Part shown: piece by piece, positions 1-6,575 of the stretch
Layout of the letters: every line of letters starts with the position of its first letter
Numbering within the stretch: the first letter of the stretch is position 1
Assembly: GCA_945643825.1 (NCBI GenBank)
Contig: CALZEZ010000049.1
Span: 1-8,103 of the forward strand
Reading direction: 5' to 3'
Source of the DNA: an uncultured Lachnospiraceae bacterium
GTDB taxonomy: Bacteria; Bacillota; Clostridia; Lachnospirales; Lachnospiraceae
Length of the DNA stretch: 8,103 nucleotides
Position numbers and translations under genes: made by a program
The notes under the pieces: model-generated
What the model was told of the DNA's origin: nothing
Database searches by the model: none
What the model saw: the letters and a program-made list of their open reading frames with translations, nothing else

Positions 1-1155
1 GGAAATATATAAGTCCAGAAAATTCTGCCGGTTCGGGTCATGTACCCTGCCATCTAATGAGACATCATCATGGCAGGACATACCGTTCTCTGTGATATAC
101 AGAGGAAGCTTATATCTGTCATAGAGAAACTTCACACCCCAGTAAAAGCACCCGGGTGTTACCGGCCAGTTTGCTGCTGTTTTGGGCGACCCGACAGGTC
201 TGTCCACATACTCCGGCTCCCCGTCTGCTCCCTGGCGCATCATATAGCCGTTATAGATATTCTGCCCCATGAAATCAAGCGGCTGGGAGATCAGCTTCAT
301 ATCCTCTTCGGTGATTTCCGGAAGATATTCTGCGAATTTTTTAAGTCCCTCCTCGGGGTATCGGCCAAGAAACACAGGATCATTGAACCATGCCACGTTC
401 CAGGTCCAGTTATCCATCGGCTGATAAAAGCCAAACAAAGTCTTTCTTGCCGCTTCAATATCCTCCGGCTTATTCGTCGCAGGATACGCCATGCCACAGG
501 TCGGTGCATATCCGATCTTAATCGGTCGGGATGCATATTTTCTCAAATTTATGACTGCCTGCCCGTGTGCGCGGAGTGCATTGTGTGCAATCTGAAAAAC
601 ATCCTTGTAGGGAAGCTTCTTACCGGGTGCATGAAGTCCACTCAAATGTCCGATTCCGACAAAGCATTCCGGCTCGTTTAAGGTGATAAAATACTCGCAG
701 ATATCCGAGAAATTCTCGGCTACGACTCTGGCATACTCTCCAAACCACTCGATCACCTCTTCGTTCAGCCAGCCGCCTTTATCCTGCAGGGCCTGCGGAA
801 ATTCCCAATGGTACATGGTAATAAAAGGCTCGATACCATTTTTCTTCATCTCAAGAATCATATCACGGTACATCGCGATCGCCTTTTCATTGACCTTTCC
901 TGTGCCCTCGGGCAGGATTCTCGCCCAGCTCATGGAAAAGCGGTATGCCTTGATTCCAAGCATGCCCATGAGCGCATAGTCTTCCTTATATCTGTGCATA
1001 TGATCACAGGCTACCCTTGCATCTCTCCCATCTAAGATTCTTCCTTCCTCGGAAAAGGTATCCCAGATGTTCTTTCCGGCACCATCGCCTTCTTCTCTTC
1101 CCTCAATCTGATAGGCGCTGCTTGCAACACCCCAGACAAAATCATCGCGAAACAT
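1..1155 (-). CDS. GH1 beta-glucosidase (or 6-phospho-beta-glucosidase), C-terminus cut by window edge
   Basis: Retaining glycoside hydrolase of family GH1, which cleaves terminal beta-glucosyl (or 6-phospho-beta-glucosyl) units from cellobiose-like sugars or aryl glucosides. There is no signal peptide, so it should be cytoplasmic. The open frame runs from ATG at 1155 to the window edge with no stop, giving 385 visible residues; GH1 enzymes are usually about 440-480, so the last part of the barrel is missing. Visible GH1 marks in order: FVWGVASSAYQIEG (residues 6-19), the RFSMSWARILP stretch (72-82), HWEFPQAL (116-123), TLNEP with acid/base Glu161, and ITENG with nucleophile Glu356. HWEFP replaces the more usual HWDLP. 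The start is set by AGAAAGGA at 1165-1172, nine bases upstream of the ATG. The C-terminal residues that separate phospho- from non-phospho-glucosidases lie outside the window, so the substrate is undecided. It follows the CPBP gene after a 239-base gap and probably has its own promoter. Confidence 0.95.
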   Translation of the reverse strand, partial: MFRDDFVWGVASSAYQIEGREEGDGAGKNIWDTFSEEGRILDGRDARVACDHMHRYKEDYALMGMLGIKAYRFSMSWARILPEGTGKVNEKAIAMYRDMILEMKKNGIEPFITMYHWEFPQALQDKGGWLNEEVIEWFGEYARVVAENFSDICEYFITLNEPECFVGIGHLSGLHAPGKKLPYKDVFQIAHNALRAHGQAVINLRKYASRPIKIGYAPTCGMAYPATNKPEDIEAARKTLFGFYQPMDNWTWNVAWFNDPVFLGRYPEEGLKKFAEYLPEITEEDMKLISQPLDFMGQNIYNGYMMRQGADGEPEYVDRPVGSPKTAANWPVTPGCFYWGVKFLYDRYKLPLYITENGMSCHDDVSLDGRVHDPNRQNFLDLYIS

Positions 1156-1184
1156 AACCTTATGTCCTTTCTATGTCATCTCCT

Positions 1185-1213
1185 ATTATCATGGGGTACT
1201 ATCCGCACTCCAA
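1185..1213 (-). promoter_or_regulatory. Candidate sigma-A promoter for the GH1 gene
   Basis: On the minus strand, TTGGAG (1208-1213) and GATAAT (1185-1190) are separated by 17 bases. The -10 matches the consensus at five of six positions, the -35 at only three. The predicted transcription start near 1178 would leave a leader of about 20 bases carrying the AGAAAGGA ribosome binding site, which fits a directly regulated sugar gene. I see no obvious catabolite-repression or LacI-type operator beside it. This is a pattern match only. Confidence 0.4.
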
Positions 1214-1216
1214 AAC

Positions 1217-1399
1217 TTAGTTCGAACCGATCACGGATACAAGATAAAACGGAACCACGTCGTTCTCATGTGTCTCGGTAATCGTTATCTCTACCTTATG
1301 GATTCCGGGCTGCATATGCCTGGTAAAAGGAACATGCTCTCTTGTGAGCACCGGATAGATATCTTTTTCATAAACGCTATTTTGAATTCGTCTTTTATG
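1217..1399 (-). pseudogene. Coding-like 60-codon tail after the CPBP gene: frameshifted extension or gene remnant
   Basis: After the CPBP stop, a different frame stays open for 60 codons from CAT at 1399 to TAA at 1217-1219 and reads like real protein: HKRRIQNSVYEKDIYPV, then EHVPFTRHMQPGIHKVEI, then an acidic, beta-like end finishing VPFYLVSVIGSN. Codon choice resembles the neighbouring genes. I see no usable start: the only in-frame ATG (the M of RHMQPG) lacks a proper ribosome binding site. The frame joins the CPBP frame exactly at a run of seven T (1400-1406 on the complementary strand). Removing one T would fuse it to CPBP residue 239, giving a 299-residue protein with a basic HKRR just after the last membrane helix. 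It could instead be the decayed 3' end of an unrelated gene. I do not recognise the family. Confidence 0.35.
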
Positions 1400-2117
1400 A
1401 AAAAAACAGCACCTCCGGAAGAAAATTCCAAAAGGCATGGATGAGAACCGGAACAAGAAGACTCTCTTCCCTGGCATAGCACCACTGCATGACGATATGA
1501 AAGAAAAACGTGAAAAGCAGCTGCCCCCACACCATGCCGATGTACTCGCCAAATGGGATGCCGCAGAAAGCCGCCTGGAACGGAATATGTAACAGGGAAA
1601 AGAGGATGGCCGGAATCACAATCGACCACCATCTTGCACCGAATGCTCCGTAAAACCTCGTGCCAAGATAGGCTCGGAAGAAAAATTCCTCTGTGCCGGC
1701 AATCAGAATCAGATAATACAAAAAACGCTCCAGACTGTGCCCAAAGCTGCAGCTAAGTCTCGCCCCCAGCAAAAAGCTGACCGCCACAATTGCAATCACA
1801 AGGGTCAGCACGCCACAGGCTCCCTTTATCGATGCAAGAAGCTGCTCTCTCCCAAGCCCGAGCGAAGCCGCTCTCTGCCCTCTGGTGCGGCACAGAATAA
1901 GTACGGCTGCAAAAAGCAAAGCGGACACCAGACCCTCTCCCAGATAGACAATCTCTGCCGTCAGGGAGTCTCCAAGCAGGCGAAACCAGAGTCCGAGTCC
2001 CCAGAATAAAAGCATCAGCAATGCATACAAAACAAGGGCATAGAGGGCATCCGCCCTGCTATAGCCCTTCGTGTTATTTCGATAAGCCTCCGGATAGGAA
2101 AGCAGCTTCTTTCTCAT
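1395..2117 (-). CDS. CPBP-family intramembrane metalloprotease (Abi/CAAX-protease-like)
   Basis: A 240-residue, strongly hydrophobic protein with several membrane segments (about 24-47, 57-76, 100-118, 132-142, 165-177 and 195-212). It carries the motifs of the CPBP glutamic-type membrane protease family: EEFFFR (Glu143, Glu144, Arg148), FSLLH (Phe173, His177) and HAFWN (His227, Asn231). Family members include eukaryotic Rce1 and many bacterial proteins linked to peptide maturation, bacteriocin self-immunity or unknown roles; the actual substrate cannot be told here. The ATG at 2117 is supported by AAGGGG at 2126-2131 with an 8-base spacer. That ribosome binding site overlaps the stop codon of the upstream GH13 gene, which implies translational coupling in one operon. 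Oddity: the frame ends in a T7 run, beyond which another frame continues as coding-like sequence (see 1217-1399), so the C-terminus may be shortened by a frameshift. All catalytic motifs lie upstream of that point. Confidence 0.88.
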   Translation of the reverse strand: MRKKLLSYPEAYRNNTKGYSRADALYALVLYALLMLLFWGLGLWFRLLGDSLTAEIVYLGEGLVSALLFAAVLILCRTRGQRAASLGLGREQLLASIKGACGVLTLVIAIVAVSFLLGARLSCSFGHSLERFLYYLILIAGTEEFFFRAYLGTRFYGAFGARWWSIVIPAILFSLLHIPFQAAFCGIPFGEYIGMVWGQLLFTFFFHIVMQWCYAREESLLVPVLIHAFWNFLPEVLFFS

Positions 2118-2129
2118 AATCGTTGCCCC

Positions 2130-4232
2130 TTACGCTTCCTCAAAGTGCTTTAAAATCAGGGTTCCGGTCTTCGGAATCGTCACCTCAAGCTTGCCTGCAA
2201 TCACAGGAAGCTCGCTCTGTTCTGTACTGTAACCATTTTCATCGGTCCTGAAAATCTGTGTCAGAACAGCTTCCTTGGGAATCCCGACCTCCCACACATG
2301 AAACTGCACGGTAACAGGGTGATCATTGTTATTCACGCATACAACCGTCTGCTCCTCGACATGGAATCTGGCATAGACGAGCACATTGTATTCCTCGTAG
2401 ATGCCGCGGATCGAGCCGTCCTTGAGCTCTCTGTGCGCCTTATGAATGCGGATGATCTCTTTATGAAAGTCGATCAGCTCCTGATCCTCATGTCCCCACG
2501 GATAGGTTCTGCGGTTATCGGGGTCGGTGAAGCCACAGACACCGGCTTCATCGCCATAGTAGATCGTCGGTGCACCCGGCCAGGTCATCTGCATCACGAC
2601 TGCCTCTCTCATGACTGCCTTGTTTACTCCCTCGTTTGCCGCCTCCGGTCCTAATGTATTGCTTCGTCCTACCTTGTGATTGGTACGCGTCAAAAACCTC
2701 GAATGGTCGTGGTTGGACAGCTGATTCATCGCCACCATGGTAGACGGATAGGTAAACGCCGTTCCGCTGTGCAGGATAGAGCCCCAGAAGGCTCCTGCAT
2801 TGCCAAGCAGATCCTGTCTGTAATCATCGCTGTGCTTCTGCATGCCTGTGAGAAACCAGGTAACCGGCTCCATGAAATTGTCATAGTTCATGACACTGTC
2901 CCATTCCCTGCCGCTAAGCCAGGCTCTCGGATCTCCGTAGTGCTCTGCCAGAATGATTGCATTGTGGTTGGCGCGCTTGACCGTACTGCGAAAGTCCTTC
3001 CAGAACTTATGGTTAAACTCCGGGGAGTGTCCCAGGTCTGCTGCCACATCGAGTCTCCAGCCGTCACAGTTGTACGGCGGCGATACCCATTTGGCCGCTA
3101 TCTTCATAATGTAATCGTAGAGCTGTCGCGAGCCCTCGTAATTAAGCTTCGGAAGCGTGTCATGACCCCACCAGCCGTCATAGTGCGGATTGTAGGGAAA
3201 ATTGTCATCAAAAAACTGGAAGTAGGAGTGATACGGGCTGTTTCTGTCCACATAGGCACCCTTTTCATAGCCCTCCACGTCCTCGTAGATGCGCTCTCTG
3301 TCCATCCATTTGTTAAAGGAGCCGCAATGGTTGAACACGCCGTCGAGGATGACCTTCATGCCGCGTTTGTGAATCTCCTCCACGACCTGAATAAAGAATG
3401 CATTAGTGGCTTCAAGATTTTCCTTGTTGGTCACCCGGTTGATGTATCTGGTGGAAAAGCGGTTTTCTGCCTCCCAGTCCTGCAAAACCTTGCCCTCATT
3501 CATGACAATTTTTCCAAAATGAGGGTCGATGTAATCATAGTCCTGAATGTCGTACTTGTGGTTAGACGGTGAGACGAAAAGCGGATTAAAGTAGATGACC
3601 TCGACTCCCAGCTCCTGCAGATAGTCTAACTTATCCAGAACACCCTGTAAATCTCCGCCGTAAAATTCACGCACGCCCATCTGGGCGGGATATTTATTCC
3701 AGTCTGTCACTCTCGCGGAATGCCCGCCAATATAATGGTACTCATTGTCCAGTACATCATTGGTCGGGTCACCGTTGCAAAACCGATCCACGTAGATCTG
3801 ATAGATGACGGCTCCCTTTGCCCAGTCGGGGGTCACAAAGCCGGGAATCACCCGGAAATTGTAATACGGATCCACCTGCTTTACGACTCCGCGCTCATCA
3901 TAGAAGCATTTTACGGCACCTGCCTGTATCTCGAAGTAGTATGCAACCGTCTCCTCATCGAGCTGGAGGGTATATGCATAATAATCGAACTCGCCCACCT
4001 GAACATCCTTATTCATCAGGTAACGCTTGTCATTTGCCATAAGAAAAACTTTATCGACATTGTTGTGTGCCGTCCGGATACGAAGCGTAACCTCTCCGTA
4101 CAGGGCGGGCTGCGCCGGACGTACATAGTCCTCTGTCATGTCACAGAACACGGCCTGTTTCTTAAAGACCGGACGCATTCCGGAAATATACTGCTGGTCT
4201 CGTTCTGCCTTGCTGTATCGCTCAAAATTCAT
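2130..4232 (-). CDS. GH13 alpha-glucan hydrolase, cyclomaltodextrinase/neopullulanase-like
   Basis: Cytoplasmic alpha-amylase-family enzyme, expected to hydrolyse alpha-1,4 (perhaps also alpha-1,6) bonds in maltodextrins, cyclodextrins or pullulan fragments; no signal peptide is visible. Numbered from the ATG at 4232 (700 residues), it has an N-terminal beta-rich domain (about 35-130) like the extra domain of cyclomaltodextrinases. The (beta/alpha)8 barrel then starts at GAVIYQIYVDRFCNGD. The four GH13 regions are intact: DGVFNH (297-302), GWRLD with nucleophile Asp395, AEHYGD with acid/base Glu430, and NHD with Asp509. A C-terminal beta domain follows from about 605. Domain B is longer than usual, with roughly 40 residues inserted between DPHFG and the first region. 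The frame also permits GTG at 4244, but there the AGG lies only one base from the start; the ATG is also weakly served, so the start is uncertain. The gene begins 27 bases after the chemoreceptor stop and ends 12 bases before the CPBP gene. The exact substrate is unknown. Confidence 0.93.
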   Translation of the reverse strand: MNFERYSKAERDQQYISGMRPVFKKQAVFCDMTEDYVRPAQPALYGEVTLRIRTAHNNVDKVFLMANDKRYLMNKDVQVGEFDYYAYTLQLDEETVAYYFEIQAGAVKCFYDERGVVKQVDPYYNFRVIPGFVTPDWAKGAVIYQIYVDRFCNGDPTNDVLDNEYHYIGGHSARVTDWNKYPAQMGVREFYGGDLQGVLDKLDYLQELGVEVIYFNPLFVSPSNHKYDIQDYDYIDPHFGKIVMNEGKVLQDWEAENRFSTRYINRVTNKENLEATNAFFIQVVEEIHKRGMKVILDGVFNHCGSFNKWMDRERIYEDVEGYEKGAYVDRNSPYHSYFQFFDDNFPYNPHYDGWWGHDTLPKLNYEGSRQLYDYIMKIAAKWVSPPYNCDGWRLDVAADLGHSPEFNHKFWKDFRSTVKRANHNAIILAEHYGDPRAWLSGREWDSVMNYDNFMEPVTWFLTGMQKHSDDYRQDLLGNAGAFWGSILHSGTAFTYPSTMVAMNQLSNHDHSRFLTRTNHKVGRSNTLGPEAANEGVNKAVMREAVVMQMTWPGAPTIYYGDEAGVCGFTDPDNRRTYPWGHEDQELIDFHKEIIRIHKAHRELKDGSIRGIYEEYNVLVYARFHVEEQTVVCVNNNDHPVTVQFHVWEVGIPKEAVLTQIFRTDENGYSTEQSELPVIAGKLEVTIPKTGTLILKHFEEA

Positions 4233-4259
4233 AGTTCTAACCACGCCTGTTATTTCTAT

Positions 4260-6323
4260 TTATTCTACTTTAAATGCTACCATTTCATTCTTAAGATTAT
4301 TCATGTCCTTATCCAGGTTTTCGGAGGTCTGCTTCAGACGATTTGCATTATCCTGCAATTTGGTCACCATATCATTGACCATAGTCAGGTTGCTTGCCGT
4401 CTCCTCAATGATTGCCGAGATGTTCTCCACTGCCGCTAAGGTATCGCTTCTGTCCTCATCGGTGTCGTTGGCATTCTTCGCAATCTCCTGCACATCCACA
4501 AAGAGTAGCTGCATTTGCTCATTCATCTGCATAAAGAGCTTCGTCACCTCTTCTACCGCCTCGGTCTGCTGTACTACCATCTGCTCTGCCTGTCGTGCGC
4601 TCTCGACAGCTTCTTCGGTTTTTTGTCCTATGGAGTCCACCTTGGTACGGATTTCTCCAGCCGCCACTCTGGAATCATCCGCAAGCTTTCTGATCTCCTC
4701 AGCTACCACTGCAAAGCCGCGACCGGCTTCTCCGGCACGCGCTGCCTCAATCGACGCATTTAAGGACAGGAGGTTTGTCTGCTCCGAGATGCTGTTTATC
4801 GTTGCCACAAACTCATTGATGGATTCCGACTCCTCTTTTAACATATGTATGCTGCTTCCGACCTGTTCGGTGAGATTGTTGGTCATGTCTGCACGTTTGC
4901 CCAAAAGCTCCACAATCTCGGTTCCCTGACTGATCATATTCTCGGTCTTACCGGCAAGCTCCTGAACGGTCTCGACCATCCGGTTGATATTCTCGATCTT
5001 TCCGGATAGCACATTGGTCTTTACCACACATTCCTGTGCATGCTCCGCCTGCTTTGTCATACCGGTATTAATCTCTTCAATGGCTCCCACGATGTCTGTC
5101 GAGTAATGGTTGATGTGATCCGACACATCGTCCACCTCCATGGCAAGGCTCTCGAGTCCGTCCGCAGTGCCGCCCAGTCTGGCGATCAGCCTCCGGTTAT
5201 TTTGAATCATGTTCGAGGCTGCACTTGCAAGTGTCTGAAATTCATCATTGCCGTAGGCTCTGACAGCGACCGTGAGGTCTCCATTTGCCACCTCGTCAAG
5301 CTTGCCGGAGATATTTTTCATATTTCTCTGTATGCCAAAGGAAATGAAATAGCCGATCACCATCGCAATCACAGTAGCAAGAATGACTAAGGTGATCGTG
5401 ACCATCTTGATCGACTCCGCCTGTCCGGTCACAATCCTAAGAGGGATCAGCGCACACAGCATCACCCCGGTTATCTCACTGGTGCTGTAGAGATACAGAT
5501 AATCTCCTCCGTTGTACTTAACATTTTTCGAACCGCTTAATTCCTCGGATGCACGGCTGTCTGTATAGAAATCACAGCCCGTGAAAACCGGTTGCTCTGC
5601 AAGGGCTATCACGCTTCCATCCTTCGTATTCTCGCTTATTAACTCTTTGCCCTGCCTGGTGACAAAGGCAACCAGGCTGCCCTCGCCGAAGTTCATCCCG
5701 TTAAGGATCTCTTCGATTGCCTGGCGCTTCACATCCACAACGATATATCCGGTATAGTTGGAGTTTGGCATCTGATAGCTGATAAAGGTATCCTCCGCCT
5801 TTAAGCCCAGCTCCTCATCCAATAGCGGATGACTGTCGACCCAGTTCGGCACTGTACGGCCGTCCTCAGACATAGACATCGCTTCTTCCTTGTATGCCTT
5901 ATAGATACCATCATGCTTGTCCGCGGTGGCCGAAGTAATCATGGGAATTCCTTCCATTGTGACAAAGTGTACATTGTTCAAAACCGAGTTGTTGCTCAGG
6001 GCTGCCACAATCGAGGAACGAAGTGCTGTATAATTGTTTACCTGGTCAACCGGGCTTAGCGAATTAGTCATTCCGAGGAAATGCTTCTCCAGATTTTTGT
6101 CAAACGCATAGCTCATTCCCTCTGACTTGACAAAAGTGCAGTCAACATCCAGATAGTCGACTGCCATGTTGACCGTCTGTGTAGTCGATTCCTCAAATTT
6201 CTGATTTTATCCACTCTTCGCGTTATTATAGGAAACAATTCCTATCAGAATCATAAACAGAATCGGAACTATAAAGCATACGGTTATCTTTTGTCGTATA
6301 CCAATCTTCCATTTTTTCTTCAT
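4260..6323 (-). pseudogene. Methyl-accepting chemotaxis protein interrupted by an in-frame TAA
   Basis: Chemoreceptor that would relay ligand binding outside the cell to CheA/CheW and the flagellar motor. The ATG at 6323 has an excellent ribosome binding site (AAAGGGG, 6332-6338, spacer 8). The first 38 codons encode a basic start and the first membrane helix (residues about 14-32). Codon 39 is TAA (6207-6209). The same frame then continues without fault for 648 codons to TAA at 4260. In the 687-codon frame: an extracellular Cache-like sensor (about 35-300), second membrane helix (about 305-330), HAMP linker (about 330-382), and a long coiled-coil signalling domain with the conserved hairpin tip QTNLLSLNASIEAARAGE (about 515-532) and GRGFAVVAEEIRKLA after it. 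There is no CheR-tethering pentapeptide at the end. An internal ATG at 6167 could start 635 residues, but no good ribosome binding site precedes it and the product would lack the first helix. Likely a recent nonsense mutation, or a sequencing error. Confidence 0.88.
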
Positions 6324-6331
6324 CCTGTAAT

Positions 6332-6338
6332 CCCCTTT
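6332..6338 (-). promoter_or_regulatory. Ribosome binding site that fixes the chemoreceptor start at 6323
   Basis: AAAGGGG on the minus strand, eight bases before the ATG at 6323. It shows that translation was meant to begin upstream of the in-frame TAA and not at the internal ATG at 6167, which has only a GAGGAA about 20 bases away. Confidence 0.7.
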
Positions 6339-6352
6339 CGTAGATACCCTAC

Positions 6353-6381
6353 ATTTTACCATTTTCCTATCAATTTCTCAA
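6353..6381 (-). promoter_or_regulatory. Sigma-A-type promoter for the chemoreceptor-GH13-CPBP operon
   Basis: On the minus strand, TTGAGA (6376-6381) and TAAAAT (6353-6358) are separated by exactly 17 bases. The -35 matches the consensus at four of six positions and the -10 at five. It lies just past the upstream terminator and about 30 bases before the chemoreceptor start, so the predicted transcription start near 6346 fits well. The pattern is of the housekeeping type; I see no sigma-28 (flagellar) promoter such as often drives chemoreceptor genes. Confidence 0.5.
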
Positions 6382-6392
6382 TATCTTTGGAC

Positions 6393-6414
6393 AGACAGTA
6401 AAAAAGACAGTAAA
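6393..6414. repeat. Tandem 10-base direct repeat AGACAGTAAA beside the terminator
   Basis: AGACAGTAAA occurs at 6393-6402 and again at 6405-6414, a 12-base step. The complement of its core, TTACTGTCT, occurs at 6419-6427. Either copy could therefore pair with the right arm of the terminator, giving two alternative hairpins. The simplest reading is a small duplication inside the terminator; a regulator-binding role is possible but unsupported. Confidence 0.55.
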
Positions 6415-6433
6415 CAAATTACTGTCTTTTTTA
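6399..6433 (-). terminator. Intrinsic terminator after ftsH, probably bidirectional
   Basis: A perfect 15-base inverted repeat (arms 6399-6413 and 6419-6433, loop of five). The core is GACAGTAA/TTACTGTC flanked by A6 and T6, so either strand yields a hairpin followed by a U tract. On the minus strand it lies about 145 bases after the ftsH stop and just before the chemoreceptor promoter, so it should insulate the two units. The stem is A/T-rich with only three G-C pairs, so it may be leaky. Part of the left arm is also duplicated next door (see the repeat at 6393-6414). Confidence 0.65.
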
Positions 6434-6501
6434 GAGAAGGTATTTCTTTCTTATGGGGTATAGCAAAAAACTATATAATGTATTGGGGGGTTACAAGTAG
6501 T

Positions 6502-6530
6502 ATAATACCAGTACCCGCCTTTTTGGTAAA
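6502..6530 (-). promoter_or_regulatory. Possible promoter in the ftsH-chemoreceptor gap
   Basis: On the minus strand, TTTACC (6525-6530) and TATTAT (6502-6507) lie 17 bases apart, and the -10 is preceded by TGG as in an extended -10. Transcription from near 6495 would meet the terminator at 6399-6433 after about 95 bases, or read on as a second promoter for the chemoreceptor operon. No start codon or ribosome binding site follows. The rest of 6434-6575 shows only A/T-rich sequence, a G6 run (6485-6490, plus strand) and a short TATAG/CTATA hairpin. The match could be chance in A/T-rich DNA. Confidence 0.22.
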
Positions 6531-6575
6531 TGCCAACGATTCACAAATATTACAAAATCAAATCGTCTTTTTTGT

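Noticed and set aside
70..681. A 203-codon plus-strand frame at the left end
   Set aside because: It is antisense to the GH1 gene, which carries both catalytic glutamates. The shadow has no recognisable domain.
2676..3572. A 298-codon open frame on the plus strand opposite the GH13 gene
   Set aside because: It is the antisense of a gene with all GH13 catalytic motifs, is rich in Val/Ile/His as such shadows are, and has no domain or ribosome binding site.
4233..4244. GTG at 4244 as the GH13 start
   Set aside because: The only purine-rich element (AGG) lies one base from the GTG, too close to serve. The ATG at 4232 is preferred, though its own site is weak and this is not settled.
4138..4929. 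A 263-codon plus-strand frame rich in Ser and Cys spanning the GH13-chemoreceptor junction
   Set aside because: It crosses two convincing minus-strand genes in antisense, and its Ser/Cys-rich composition mirrors the complementary coiled-coil codons.
6207..6209. The TAA as evidence of an altered genetic code or programmed stop readthrough
   Set aside because: TAA is used as a normal stop for the chemoreceptor, the GH13 and the CPBP genes in the same window, and no special readthrough signal follows the codon.
6455..6490. G4 and G6 runs on the plus strand as a G-quadruplex
   Set aside because: There are only two G runs, so an intramolecular quadruplex of the usual four-run type cannot form from what is visible.
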